NCBI RefSeq assembly: GCF_900142275.1 | Contig: NZ_FRAI01000016.1 | Span: forward strand, 1-53,888 | Direction: 5' to 3' | DNA from: Anaerobranca californiensis DSM 14826 | GTDB lineage: Bacteria > Bacillota > Proteinivoracia > Proteinivoracales > Proteinivoracaceae | DNA length: 53,888 bases | In this document: positions 43,110 through 52,734 of the stretch, one piece after another | How positions within the stretch are numbered: the first letter of the stretch is position 1 | How the letters are laid out: every line of letters begins with the position of its first letter | Notes under the pieces: generated by a model | Seen by the model: only the letters and a program-made list of their open reading frames with translations | What the model was told of the DNA's origin: nothing | Database searches by the model: none | Program-made: the position numbers and the translations under genes

Positions 43110-45488
43110 ATGATGAAAATATCATATAATTGGTTAAAAGAGTATGTAAAAATAGATTTATCACCAGAAGAATTGGCCGAAAAACTTACAAAAGCAGGGG
43201 TAGTAGTAGAACATATCTCCCCAGCCTTTGAAGAAATAAAGGGGGTAGTTGTTGCTGAAATTTTAGAGATAGAAAAACACCCTGATGCTGACAAGTTGTC
43301 AGTTACTAAAGTTAATAACGGTTCAGAAGTATTACAAGTAGTGTGTGGTGCTGACAACATTAAAGTAGGTCAAAAAGTACCATTAGCTCAAATAGGGTCT
43401 GTATTACCAGGAAATTTTAAAATAAAAAAATCAAAAATAAGGGGAGTAGAATCCTTTGGAATGTTATGTTCTGCTGATGAGCTAGGATTAGAATTAAATG
43501 TAGAAGATGGAATTTTAATATTACCAAAAGATACTCCTTTAGGGTTAGAAATCAGCGAAGTACTAGATTTAAATGACAATATTTTATTATTAGATTTAAC
43601 CCCAAATAGAAGTGACTGTTTAAGTTTGCTAGGGGTAGCAAAAGAAGTAGCAGCTTTAACAGGGGCGGAATTTGTTCCTCCAAACCTTTATGATGGTAAA
43701 ATTAATCCTAGCACTTTTTCTATCAGAATTGAAAGCTCAGAATGTAAAAACTACATCGGGGGAGAAATTTCTAATATCCAGGTAGCACCATCACCTATTT
43801 GGCTACAAATTAAACTATTAAAGGCTGGCCTAAGACCTATCAATAATGTAGTAGATATTACTAATTATGTTATGTTAGAATACGGCCAACCTCTCCATGC
43901 ATTTGATAGAAAAAAAATCCATACAACAGAAATAGTTGTTAAAAATATAACTGAAGAAATGGAGTTTAAAACATTAGATGAACAAATAAGGAAAATACCT
44001 CAAGGAACATTGATGATAACTGATGGCATTAACCCTTTAGCCATTGCAGGAGTAATGGGTGGAGCTGAAAGTGAGGTAGACTGGGATACCGAAGAAATAA
44101 TTTTAGAATCAGCCTATTTTCAAGGGGATGCTGTAAGAAGAAGTGTAAAAGGGTTGAATTTAAGGACAGAGGCTTCTGCTAGATTTGAAAAATCAGTAGC
44201 TCCTTTATATGTTAAAGGGGCGGCATTAAGGGCTATAAAATTATTAGTAGATCTCTGTGGTGCTAAATTAGTAGGTTTCAGTGAAGAAGGTGATTTTTCA
44301 TACAACCCCCTTTCCATTGAAATTTCTCCACAAAAGGTTAAAGATTATTTAGGTTTGACTATAGAAAAAGATGAGATAATAAGGATTTTAAAGGATCTTG
44401 GCTGCAATGTAGAAGGAAAAGAGCCTTTGATAGTTCAACCACCCCATCATAGAGTGGATTTATCCTTAGAAGTAGATTTAATTGAAGAGATAGCTAGGAT
44501 TTATGGTTATGATAATATACCTGCTACTTTACCTACCGTTGTTACTACAGTCGGAAAAAATTCTTATAAAGATAAAGTTTATACTAAAATAAAAGATTTA
44601 TTGATAGGATATGGTGTCAATGAGGTAATAACATATCCCTTTATTTCACCAGATAGTTTTGTTAAGTGTAATCTAGAACCTGATATGGCAATTCCTTTAG
44701 CAAATCCTTTAGGGAAAGAAAATAGTTTAATGAGGACTTCTTTGTTACCTTCTGCCTTAAATTGCGTCAGTTTTAACATTAACCGGCACAATGAAAGGAT
44801 TCAGTTTTTCGAATTAGGTAAAGTTTATTTAGGGAAAATGCCATTAGAAAACTTACCTGATGAGAGGGATTCCTTAATTGTAATTTTACAAGCTGAAAGT
44901 AAAAGGGAACATTGGTTAACTGGCAAAGAAAGAAGGAACGATTTTTATACAATAAAAGGGATATTAGAAAGTCTGTTCTCCTTATGTAATATTATTTCTT
45001 GGGAAATACGTAAAGAAGAAAATGTAAATTACCATCCTGGTCGAAGTGGAGCAATTTTTATCCAAGGAGAAAAAGTAGGTTTTATAGGACAGCTCCACCC
45101 AGCCCTTATGAAGAACTGGGAAGTAGAAGATGAAATATATTCTTTAGAGTTAGATTTAAGTTTAATTGTTAAGCATAGTAGTGAACAGTACAATTATAAA
45201 TCTATAGTTAAATATCCCGTTGTGAAAAGGGATCTAGCGGTGGTAGTTGATGAAGACCTTCCGGCAAATCAATTAATTAAAGGGATTAAAGAAATTTCTC
45301 CAATAATCTCTAAGGCGGAAATTTTTGATGTTTACCAAGGAAAGGGTATTGAAGAAGGTAAAAAAAGTATAGCAATTTCCATTACTCTACAAAAAAATGG
45401 AACTTTAACCGATGAAGAAATTAATTTCTTCATAAACAAAGCTTTGCAGAGTTTAGAAGAAAAGTACAATGCAAAATTGAGAAGTTAG
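43110..45488 (+). CDS. pheT: Phenylalanyl-tRNA synthetase beta subunit
   Basis: A 792-residue subunit for tRNA binding and editing. Visible: KISYNWLKEYVKIDLSPEEL at the start, an OB-fold tRNA-binding domain (~40-150, HPDADKLSVTKVN, VVCGADNIKVGQKVP), the B3/B4 editing region (LDLTPNRSDCLSLLG, NVVDITNYVMLEYGQPLHAFD in part), and a C-terminal anticodon-binding fold (YPVVKRDLAVVVDEDLPA). Start ATG 43110 or the next ATG. Full length. Confidence 0.97.
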   Translation: MMKISYNWLKEYVKIDLSPEELAEKLTKAGVVVEHISPAFEEIKGVVVAEILEIEKHPDADKLSVTKVNNGSEVLQVVCGADNIKVGQKVPLAQIGSVLPGNFKIKKSKIRGVESFGMLCSADELGLELNVEDGILILPKDTPLGLEISEVLDLNDNILLLDLTPNRSDCLSLLGVAKEVAALTGAEFVPPNLYDGKINPSTFSIRIESSECKNYIGGEISNIQVAPSPIWLQIKLLKAGLRPINNVVDITNYVMLEYGQPLHAFDRKKIHTTEIVVKNITEEMEFKTLDEQIRKIPQGTLMITDGINPLAIAGVMGGAESEVDWDTEEIILESAYFQGDAVRRSVKGLNLRTEASARFEKSVAPLYVKGAALRAIKLLVDLCGAKLVGFSEEGDFSYNPLSIEISPQKVKDYLGLTIEKDEIIRILKDLGCNVEGKEPLIVQPPHHRVDLSLEVDLIEEIARIYGYDNIPATLPTVVTTVGKNSYKDKVYTKIKDLLIGYGVNEVITYPFISPDSFVKCNLEPDMAIPLANPLGKENSLMRTSLLPSALNCVSFNINRHNERIQFFELGKVYLGKMPLENLPDERDSLIVILQAESKREHWLTGKERRNDFYTIKGILESLFSLCNIISWEIRKEENVNYHPGRSGAIFIQGEKVGFIGQLHPALMKNWEVEDEIYSLELDLSLIVKHSSEQYNYKSIVKYPVVKRDLAVVVDEDLPANQLIKGIKEISPIISKAEIFDVYQGKGIEEGKKSIAISITLQKNGTLTDEEINFFINKALQSLEEKYNAKLRS

Positions 45489-45550
45489 CAGGAATTAACT
45501 AAACTATGTTGAATATTAACATAATAAGCTAAATGCTAGGAGGGGTGTTT

Positions 45551-45835
45551 ATGGGGAACAAGGAGAAAACGACTAGAACTACAGTCCGTATTTTTGGGGA
45601 AGATCACATCATTATAGGTAATAAATCCCCTGATTATATTAAAGGTCTAGCTAATAGTATAGATAAACAAATGTGGGCTATTAAAGAAAAGAATCCCAAG
45701 CTAAGTTCAACTAAAATAGCAATAATGACAGCAATGATTTTGGCAGATAAACTCCATAGTTTAAAGGAGGAGTGTGACCAACTCTACTCCATGTTAATAG
45801 AATATGAGGAGAAAAAAAGTGAGGGGAAAAAATAA
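45551..45835 (+). CDS. zapA: Cell division protein ZapA
   Basis: A 94-residue protein that binds and bundles FtsZ. TTVRIFGEDHIIIGNKSPDY and IKGLANSIDKQMWAIKEKNP are typical, followed by a helical coiled coil (ADKLHSLKEECDQLYSMLIE). I prefer ATG 45551 after AGGAGGGG rather than the upstream ATG at 45533, whose own site is poor. The order pheT-zapA-cvpA-polX-mutS2 is conserved. Confidence 0.88.
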   Translation: MGNKEKTTRTTVRIFGEDHIIIGNKSPDYIKGLANSIDKQMWAIKEKNPKLSSTKIAIMTAMILADKLHSLKEECDQLYSMLIEYEEKKSEGKK

Positions 45836-46366
45836 ATGTTAGATCTATTGATTATTATCTTTATTTTCTTTGCCATTGTAAATGGTAGAAAAAAGGGTTT
45901 AGTAAGAGGGCTTTTAGAGCTTGGTAGCATCCTTTTAGCCTTTATTGTTGCCTCAAGATTTGGTTCTAATGTTGGGAATTTATTAGATAGTATTTTTGAA
46001 TTAACTCCTAAAATAAAAGACTCCATAAACATTCCATTTATAGATATTACCGATGAAATAACTAAATTTATTGGTGTAATTGGCTATATAGTAATTTTCT
46101 TTATAGCTAGATTTGTGTTGGGAATAGTGATTGTTCAGACATCTTTAATTAACCAGATACCATTGATAGGAACAGCTAATAAATTATTAGGAGCAGTTTT
46201 GGGTTTTATAAAAGGTTATCTTCTATGTTTAATGGCTGTGTGGTTGTTATCTTTCATAGCTGTGGATTGGGCGGAAAATTTATTAGACAAATCATATTTA
46301 GCCCCTATACTCCTAGATTCTTTCCCTAGTATTTATTGGAGATTAAATTTTTGGTTATCAAATTAA
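45836..46366 (+). CDS. CvpA family membrane protein
   Basis: A 176-residue protein with about four hydrophobic segments, belonging to the CvpA family (colicin V production protein homologues; YshB in B. subtilis). LLIIIFIFFAIVNGRKKGLV with RGLLELGSILLAFI at the start is characteristic. ATG follows the zapA stop directly. The exact role is unknown in Firmicutes. Confidence 0.85.
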   Translation: MLDLLIIIFIFFAIVNGRKKGLVRGLLELGSILLAFIVASRFGSNVGNLLDSIFELTPKIKDSINIPFIDITDEITKFIGVIGYIVIFFIARFVLGIVIVQTSLINQIPLIGTANKLLGAVLGFIKGYLLCLMAVWLLSFIAVDWAENLLDKSYLAPILLDSFPSIYWRLNFWLSN

Positions 46367-46378
46367 AATCTAAAAATA

Positions 46379-46422
46379 AAAGCATGATTTATTGCCTAGA
46401 GAAGCAATAAGTCATGCTTTGT
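46379..46422 (+). terminator. Terminator after cvpA-like gene
   Basis: AAAGCATGATTTATTGC pairs with GCAATAAGTCATGCTTT around CTAGAGAA, with one mismatch. Confidence 0.65.
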
Positions 46423-46464
46423 TACATAGATTTCCTTGTATTTAAAATAGCCATAATTTCAGTG

Positions 46465-46470
46465 TATAAT
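46465..46470 (+). promoter_or_regulatory. Possible -10 element upstream of polX remnant/mutS2
   Basis: TATAAT at 46465-46470, preceded by GTG. No good -35 was found at 17 bases. It may still drive mutS2. Confidence 0.35.
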
Positions 46471-46521
46471 TTTCTATATTTTGTCGGGAAAATAAACAGA
46501 GAATATTTTGGAGGTAAAATT

Positions 46522-46831
46522 ATGGATAACAGTGAAATTGCTTGGATATTGTCACAAATAGGAAACCTTTTAGAAATTAAAGTTGATTAAAGAAAATAAA
46601 CTTACATCCCTTGAAGGTATAGGGGAAAACCGTTTGGATTTGAAAACAGAACATGTTTGGAAAGCTAAAGAATTGGGTATTAAAATAGCTATCAATACTG
46701 ATAGTCATAGTAGGATAGAATTAGCAAATGTAATTTTAGGGGTTGGTGTAGCTCAGAGGGGGTATTTAGAAAAGAAAGATATTATTAACTGCTGGGAGTT
46801 AAAGGATTTAGAAAGCTATTTAAGGGGTTGA
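46522..46831 (+). pseudogene. polX: Remnant of polX (PHP-type DNA polymerase X) with internal deletions
   Basis: ATG 46522, after TTGGAGGT, opens a 22-codon frame, MDNSEIAWILSQIGNLLEIK plus two residues, matching the start of PolX. It hits a stop; in another frame follows LIKENKLTSLEGIG, which fits the PolX helix-hairpin-helix, then directly ENRLDLKTEHVWKAKELGIK, IAINTDSHSRIELANV and ILGVGVAQRGYLEKKDI, the C-terminal end of the PHP domain. So ~310 of the usual ~1,700 bases remain, with at least two deletions, and all polymerase catalytic residues are lost. It sits where polX normally lies, just before mutS2. Confidence 0.8.
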
Positions 46832-46835
46832 TTAT

Positions 46836-49184
46836 ATGGAAAAAAAATATTTGCAAACACTGGAATTTTATAAAATAGTAAACATGTTAGAGGGAAAAGC
46901 CTTAACATCTATGGGAAAGGAAAAATGTTTAGGAGTTTTTCCAGAACAAGATAAAGATAAATTGTTAGAATTACTCCAATTTACTTCTGAAGGGTTAATT
47001 TCCTATAATTATGGTAATCCTCCATTAACAGAATTAAAGGATATTTCTCCGTCCCTCAATAGGGCAGGTAAAGGTGGAATGTTAAACGGATTGGAACTTT
47101 ATGAAATTCAGCGGACACTGCAAACAGCTAAAGAACTTAGAATTTTTTTTACCAAAATAAAAAACTTAACACCTAGGATAACTAACTTATTACAGTTAAT
47201 GGATGAGTGTAGGGAACTTAAAAATCAACTTTTTATAAGCATAGGTGATAATGGAACTATTTTAGATACTGCATCTAGTGAGTTGAAGTCTATAAGGAAA
47301 CAAATTTTCCGATCTGAAGGTGAACTTAAGGAAAGGTTAGAGAGATTTGTAAAGGCACCTCAAAACCAGAAGTATTTGCAAGAAGGGCTTATTACTCAAA
47401 GAAATGATCGATATGTAGTACCAGTAAAAGTTGAACATAAAGGACAAGTAACAGGTATTGTCCACGATTTTTCTGCCAGTGGTTCTACAGTTTATGTAGA
47501 ACCCAGTTTTGCTGTAGAAATAGCTAATAAGATACAAGAATTAAAAATTAAAGAAAAACAAGAGATTGAAAGGATTCTTTATAATTTAACTTACTTGGTA
47601 TCACAAAATAAAGGAAAACTAGAATATATTAATAATCTCATAGGGGAATTAGATTTTATTTTAGCAAAAGCAAAATTAGCTAGAGAATTGAGGTGTACTC
47701 AACCGGTAATAAATGATCAAGGTTTTATTCACATAAAGGGAGGTAGACATCCATTAATTCCCTTTGAAGAAGTTGTTCCTATAACTTTAGAATTAGGTAA
47801 AGATTTTACTACTTTGGTAATAACAGGACCTAATACTGGTGGGAAAACCGTTACATTAAAGACCATAGGATTATTGACTTTAATGGCCCAAAGTGGTATG
47901 TTTGTCCCTGCTCAAGAGGGAAGTAGCTTTCCAATTCTAGATGGTGTATTTGCAGATATAGGAGATGAACAAAGTATAGAACAGTCTTTAAGTACTTTTT
48001 CTTCCCATATGACTAATATAATTAATATAATCGAGAATGCTACTACTAATTCCCTTGTATTGTTTGATGAATTAGGGGCAGGAACTGATCCTTTAGAAGG
48101 TTCCGCTTTGGCTACTGCAATCCTTGACTTTTTTAAAGAAAAGGGGACATTAACTGTAGCTACCACCCATTATAGTCAGTTAAAAAGTTATGCTTATGAA
48201 AATAAAGGTGTTGAAAATGCATCGGTAGAATTTGACCATGTAACTTTAAGGCCAACATATAAATTGTTAATAGGTATCCCTGGTAAAAGTAATGCCTTTG
48301 AAATTTCAAAAAGGCTTGGACTTAATGAATTGATAATCCACAGGGCAAAGGAACTTATTAGTAAGGATACAATAAAAGTAGATGAAATGATAAAAGATTT
48401 AGAAGAAAAAAGAATGGCCTATGAAAGGAAAGTAGAAGAGCTAGAATTAACTTTACAGCAATATGATCAAAAAAACCGGGAATTACATGAAAAATTAGCA
48501 GAACTTTCTGCTAAAAAGGAGTCAATAATCCAAAAAGCGAAGGAAGAAGCAAATAAAATTGTTCGGTTAGCTAAAAGGGAAGGGGAAAACCTTATTGAAG
48601 AAATGAAGCAAATTCAAAAGGAAATGGAAAAAAGTGATATCCAAAGGTATTTGCAAAAGGCAAGGGAAAAAATGAAGAATATTTCCCCTATTAATGAAGA
48701 AGCTGTTTTGAAAGGAAATTTAACAAAAGAAAAAATAAAAGTTGGTATGGAAGTTAAATTATTAGATATTAATCAGAAAGGAATTGTTCTAGAGTTACCA
48801 GACGAAAATAATCAAGTACTATGCCAAGTGGGGATTATGAAAGTAAAAACAGCTTTAGAAAATTTAGAGGGAATTCCCCATTCAGTTAAAGTTTCCATCA
48901 ATCAAGGAGGGACTAAAACGATAACTTCTAAAGGGGAGCATTCTAGTACTACTTTAGATATTAGGGGACAAAATGTAGAAGAAGCAATTTTAAACATTGA
49001 TAAATTCTTAGATAATTCCTTTATTTCAGGGTTTAAAGAGGTAACAATAATTCATGGTAAAGGTACAGGAGCTTTAAGGACAGGGGTTCAACAATACCTT
49101 AAAAACCATCCCCATGTTAAATCTGTCCGTTTAGGTGGTTATTACGATGGAGGAGAAGGGGTAAGTATTGTCACTTTACACTAA
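46836..49184 (+). CDS. mutS2: MutS2 ATPase/endonuclease with Smr domain
   Basis: A 782-residue MutS2. It acts in recombination control or ribosome rescue in Firmicutes. The Walker A GPNTGGKTVTLKT is near residue 330, Walker B region VLFDELGAGTDPLEGSALA and TTHYSQLKSYA follow; a long coiled coil with basic and acidic residues occupies ~515-630, and the C-terminal Smr nuclease domain is LDIRGQNVEEAILNIDKFLD ... IIHGKGTGALR ... VRLGGYYDGGEG. ATG follows the polX remnant by four bases, after AAGGGGTTG. Confidence 0.95.
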   Translation: MEKKYLQTLEFYKIVNMLEGKALTSMGKEKCLGVFPEQDKDKLLELLQFTSEGLISYNYGNPPLTELKDISPSLNRAGKGGMLNGLELYEIQRTLQTAKELRIFFTKIKNLTPRITNLLQLMDECRELKNQLFISIGDNGTILDTASSELKSIRKQIFRSEGELKERLERFVKAPQNQKYLQEGLITQRNDRYVVPVKVEHKGQVTGIVHDFSASGSTVYVEPSFAVEIANKIQELKIKEKQEIERILYNLTYLVSQNKGKLEYINNLIGELDFILAKAKLARELRCTQPVINDQGFIHIKGGRHPLIPFEEVVPITLELGKDFTTLVITGPNTGGKTVTLKTIGLLTLMAQSGMFVPAQEGSSFPILDGVFADIGDEQSIEQSLSTFSSHMTNIINIIENATTNSLVLFDELGAGTDPLEGSALATAILDFFKEKGTLTVATTHYSQLKSYAYENKGVENASVEFDHVTLRPTYKLLIGIPGKSNAFEISKRLGLNELIIHRAKELISKDTIKVDEMIKDLEEKRMAYERKVEELELTLQQYDQKNRELHEKLAELSAKKESIIQKAKEEANKIVRLAKREGENLIEEMKQIQKEMEKSDIQRYLQKAREKMKNISPINEEAVLKGNLTKEKIKVGMEVKLLDINQKGIVLELPDENNQVLCQVGIMKVKTALENLEGIPHSVKVSINQGGTKTITSKGEHSSTTLDIRGQNVEEAILNIDKFLDNSFISGFKEVTIIHGKGTGALRTGVQQYLKNHPHVKSVRLGGYYDGGEGVSIVTLH

Positions 49185-49195
49185 AGGACAAACTT

Positions 49196-49222
49196 AAAAG
49201 AGCCCAAGTGGGCTCTTTTTTA
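49196..49222. terminator. Bidirectional terminator between mutS2 and penicillin-binding protein gene
   Basis: AAAAGAGCCC pairs with GGGCTCTTTT around AAGT, with A and T tracts on both sides; suits both converging genes. Confidence 0.85.
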
Positions 49223-52033
49223 ATTTCCATTACCGTTATTTTTGGGGATTTGAATAGATTTGGTTGGAGATGGTGAAGCACCTTCGGCAACTATATAGTA
49301 GTAATATGTTTTACCTTTTTCTATATTTGTATCAAAGTAGAAGAGATTGGAAGTAGAATGGATTTCAGTAAAACCGGAATTTTCATTGGTACTGCGGAAA
49401 ATACGGTAATTTGTTGCATGAAGGGCTGGATCCCAACTTATTTCTACTCTATTATTTCTAAATTCCAGTTTAAAGCTTGTTACCCTTTGTACAGAAGAAG
49501 GTAGAGTTATTTTAATGGTATTTGAAGCTCTGGTTTCAGAACCATCACTTGTTAAACCGGTTACATAATAGGAATATTCTACATCTTTATTTACATATAT
49601 ATCTAGATATTCTTTAGCCTTTAATGGTACATCATTTAGAAGTACAAAATTAGAATCAGGACTTTTTCGATAAATATTGAATCCTAAAAGCTCACTGGGG
49701 GCCTCCCATTTTAATTTAATACCTTGAGGTGTTAACTCTGCTGTTAAGTTTCTAGGTAGAGATACATTGCTACCACCTTCATGCATATCACATATTTCAG
49801 TGGGAGCCATTATCTCCACATCTTTAGGCATTCTACCAGCTCCTCTATCCCATAAATCTGTTGTAACTTGATAATTTCTAGGAGCTAGCATAACCTTTGA
49901 TTGGCGGTGATGGGGAGGACAATGTTCACTGGCTAGCTTACCGCTAACTCTACAAATAGTAACTTCTACAAAGGCGTCGCAAACTTCAGTAGGTTCAGAA
50001 CCTCGGACGAATAAATCTGTCCTGATATATTCTGGTGGAGTTAAAGGGCTTGGTAACTTACCTGATTTTGTGCTGACTGGTACCTCTACAATATTATTAG
50101 GTCTTTCAAATGGGGTGTCAGGAATGTTTTTATGAACTCCTTCCATTATTTTACCCCATATAGTAGAAATCCATTGGCCAGTTGGAAGAGTTCGATTATT
50201 AAGGTCCCAACCAAGCCAAACCCCTAAACTATAGTGGGGTGTATATCCAATTAACCAGAGGTCTTTTCTATCATCTGTAGTACCAGTTTTTAATGCTGCT
50301 GTTTTTTGAAAAAAGTTTCTAACATTAACGGCTGTTCCCGGAGGTCTTGATACCCCTGTTAAAACATCGGTTATTAAGTAAGCAGTTTCTTCACTCATAA
50401 CTACCCTTTGTTTAGGTTCATTTCTATAAATTACCCTACCATTTCTATCGATTATTTCTTTGATAAAGTATGGTTCCGCTAAAACACCTTTATTTGCAAA
50501 AGCGGAATAGGCAGCGGTAATTTCAAGGGCAGTAACTTCATTAGATCCAAGGGCTGCAGAACCAGTAATATTTTGATATCCTGAAAGCCCCATATTATAA
50601 GCAAACCTTTCTCCATTTCTTATACCTACAATTTCTAATAATGATATTACTGCAGTAGTATTTAATGATCTTACTAATGCTTCCCTTACAGTAACTAACC
50701 CGTTAAATTGGAGATTAGCATTTTCAGGGGTCCAAAAACCTTTTGGTTTGGAAGGATCAGGATATTTTATAGGCTGATCATTTAATACAGAGCCAGGGAA
50801 TAATAACCGTTGTTCAAAGGCCGGTGCATATGAAAGGATAGGTTTAATAGTTGAACCCGGTTGTCTAAAGGAAGTTATGGGTCTTAAGACAGCATTCCGA
50901 TGTGGATGGGCATTTCGACCAGTTACCAATGCTAAAATTTCTCCTGTTTTTACATCAATAAGGGTGGCACTGGCTTCTTCTTGTTGATTAGGTCCTTTAT
51001 ATTTAGTGGGGAAGTTTCTATCATCGTTTATAACACTCTCTGCAACCTTTTGATAATCTAAGTTAATTGTTGTTTTAATGGTAAACCCGTGATTATAAAC
51101 GGCATAGTGGGCTTCTTGAGGGGTATAATTATATAAATCTATTAGTATCTTTTTTGTCTCTTCAACGGCGTACATGAACGGGCCCCAATGATAATTTTGT
51201 CTTTCAAAATTCTCCTCTTCTCCATTACCTTTTGAAACCAATACTAATTCTTCTTTTTTAGCCTCTTCAAATTGTTCTTTTGTAATGTAACCGGCATTAT
51301 ACATCCGTGATAATACATAGTTTCTTCTGTTTATAGCTGCTTCCTTTGAGCCTACTCGGGGGTCATATCGTACCGGCCAATTTGGAATACCGGCTAAGAG
51401 GGCCATTTCTCCTAATGTTAGTTCATCTAAAGTTTTTCCAAACAAAGCTCTCGCAGCAGCACCTACACCAAATTCATTCCAGCCATAAACTACGGCACTG
51501 TTTAAATAAAATTCCATAATTTCTTCTTTGGTATAAAGTTTTTCGATCTTTAATGCTAAATAAAGCTCTTGAATTTTTCTATCCATTACTTTTCCTTGGT
51601 GCAAAAAAATTTGTTTTGCTAACTGTTGTGTGATTGTACTACCTCCGGAGATACTATCACCTTGTAAATTGGACAGAAATGCTCTACCCATTCCCCTGAT
51701 ATCAAATCCTGGATGTTGAAAAAAGTTGCGGTCTTCAGTTGCTAAAAAAGCGTTAATTAAGTCTTGGGGAAATTCATCAAAGGTGTGGCGAATTCTTCTT
51801 TCATTATATGCTTCACCAAGAAAAGCACCATTTCTATCTAATACTACTGATGGCAGTGAAGGATTTTCTAAGCGGTCTCGATTAAATTCAGGTAAATCCT
51901 GCAAAGCAGCTACAATCATACCTAAAGCTATACCACCCCCTAAAAAACCTATAAGTAGAGAAAGTATCAGTATTAACTTAAAAACTTTTAATAAAACCTT
52001 CCCCTTTTTAGGAGGTCGTTTCTTATTTTCCAT
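49220..52033 (-). CDS. Class A penicillin-binding protein (PBP1A) with two FN3-like domains
   Basis: A 937-residue bifunctional cell-wall synthase. A short basic cytoplasmic N-terminus and one membrane segment (~15-43) anchor it outside. The glycosyltransferase (GT51) has ATEDRNFFQHPGFD (Glu100) and GGSTITQQLAKQIFL. The transpeptidase has Ser394 in GSTIK, SLN at 456-458 and KTG at 582-584. Residues ~761-930 are two fibronectin type III-like repeats (LKWEAPSELLGFNIYRK; ISWDPALHATNYRIFR). Four cysteines lie in 684-748. AAAGGAGAGAGAAAT precedes the ATG. The C-terminal domains may bind wall polymer or partners. Confidence 0.95.
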   Translation of the reverse strand: MENKKRPPKKGKVLLKVFKLILILSLLIGFLGGGIALGMIVAALQDLPEFNRDRLENPSLPSVVLDRNGAFLGEAYNERRIRHTFDEFPQDLINAFLATEDRNFFQHPGFDIRGMGRAFLSNLQGDSISGGSTITQQLAKQIFLHQGKVMDRKIQELYLALKIEKLYTKEEIMEFYLNSAVVYGWNEFGVGAAARALFGKTLDELTLGEMALLAGIPNWPVRYDPRVGSKEAAINRRNYVLSRMYNAGYITKEQFEEAKKEELVLVSKGNGEEENFERQNYHWGPFMYAVEETKKILIDLYNYTPQEAHYAVYNHGFTIKTTINLDYQKVAESVINDDRNFPTKYKGPNQQEEASATLIDVKTGEILALVTGRNAHPHRNAVLRPITSFRQPGSTIKPILSYAPAFEQRLLFPGSVLNDQPIKYPDPSKPKGFWTPENANLQFNGLVTVREALVRSLNTTAVISLLEIVGIRNGERFAYNMGLSGYQNITGSAALGSNEVTALEITAAYSAFANKGVLAEPYFIKEIIDRNGRVIYRNEPKQRVVMSEETAYLITDVLTGVSRPPGTAVNVRNFFQKTAALKTGTTDDRKDLWLIGYTPHYSLGVWLGWDLNNRTLPTGQWISTIWGKIMEGVHKNIPDTPFERPNNIVEVPVSTKSGKLPSPLTPPEYIRTDLFVRGSEPTEVCDAFVEVTICRVSGKLASEHCPPHHRQSKVMLAPRNYQVTTDLWDRGAGRMPKDVEIMAPTEICDMHEGGSNVSLPRNLTAELTPQGIKLKWEAPSELLGFNIYRKSPDSNFVLLNDVPLKAKEYLDIYVNKDVEYSYYVTGLTSDGSETRASNTIKITLPSSVQRVTSFKLEFRNNRVEISWDPALHATNYRIFRSTNENSGFTEIHSTSNLFYFDTNIEKGKTYYYYIVAEGASPSPTKSIQIPKNNGNGN

Positions 52034-52214
52034 ATTTCTCTCTCCTTTCCCATTTAGGAAATAAGATTATTTACCTTTTGATTTAAAATATTATAGCATA
52101 GTTTGACCTAAAAGTTAAGAAATACAAATCTTAATATTTTATTAACTGTATAAAAAAGGAAAAAATGCATATGCTAAGGATAATTCAATTATATTTAAAA
52201 AGGGGTTTTAAAAG

Positions 52215-52685
52215 ATGGTTAGAAAAAGACTTGTATTACTAATTATAATAATCTTATGTTTTAGTTCAAATGTTTTTGCTATGCCTTTAAATGAAAGGGT
52301 TCTTATAGTAGCTGGTGAACAACATGGAATTAGTTATCAAATCTTTAGAACAAATGATCATTATGTTATAAGATTTTTTAAAGAAGAACAAAAGGTTTTT
52401 AAGACTTTAATTACAGAATTAGAAATAAATTTGGAAGTAGAGAATGGTAAATTATTAAGTGTTGCTCCAACAGGAAAAATAGAAAATAATAAATCGACTT
52501 ATAAATTTTCTTCACGGAAAGGTTTGAACAAGCAGCTGGAAGAAAAAGGTTTATTTTTAATATTTAAATTTATACCTGAAGAAAATTGTTTAGGTAAACT
52601 TACTTTTTCAATAACAGAGTATACCCAAGTTTCAAAAACCAGTGTTACAAAACAAAGTAATTTAATAACTTTCTCTTTACAGTAA
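52215..52685 (+). CDS. Secreted protein of unknown function
   Basis: A 156-residue protein with a signal peptide (KRLVLLIIIILCFSSNVFA, cleavage probably after VFA near residue 22). The rest is polar and beta-rich, for example FRTNDHYVIRFFKEEQ and YKFSSRKGLNKQLEEKG. Start ATG 52215 follows AAAGGGGTTTTAAAAG. No family is recognised. It lies between the penicillin-binding protein gene (divergent) and a sporulation-type gene, whose hairpin begins just after its stop. Confidence 0.65.
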   Translation: MVRKRLVLLIIIILCFSSNVFAMPLNERVLIVAGEQHGISYQIFRTNDHYVIRFFKEEQKVFKTLITELEINLEVENGKLLSVAPTGKIENNKSTYKFSSRKGLNKQLEEKGLFLIFKFIPEENCLGKLTFSITEYTQVSKTSVTKQSNLITFSLQ

Positions 52686-52687
52686 TT

Positions 52688-52733
52688 TTTTCCCCTCCTA
52701 CTTAATATATTTATGTTAGTTAGGGGGGGAAAA
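52688..52733 (+). promoter_or_regulatory. Hairpin masking the yunB-like ribosome site
   Basis: TTTTCCCCTCCTA (52688-52700) pairs with TAGGGGGGGAAAA (52721-52733) over 13 bp with one wobble; the right arm is the ribosome site, one base before the ATG at 52735. The loop is 20 bases. There is no T tract after it, so it is not a normal terminator. Confidence 0.6.
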
Positions 52734-52734
52734 T

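Noticed and set aside
46583-46831. An independent 82-residue gene
   Set aside because: Its sequence fits two internal/C-terminal pieces of PolX and its start lacks a ribosome site; it is part of the polX remnant.
52688-52733. Ordinary terminator of the secreted-protein gene
   Set aside because: The right arm is the ribosome site of the next gene and no T tract follows.
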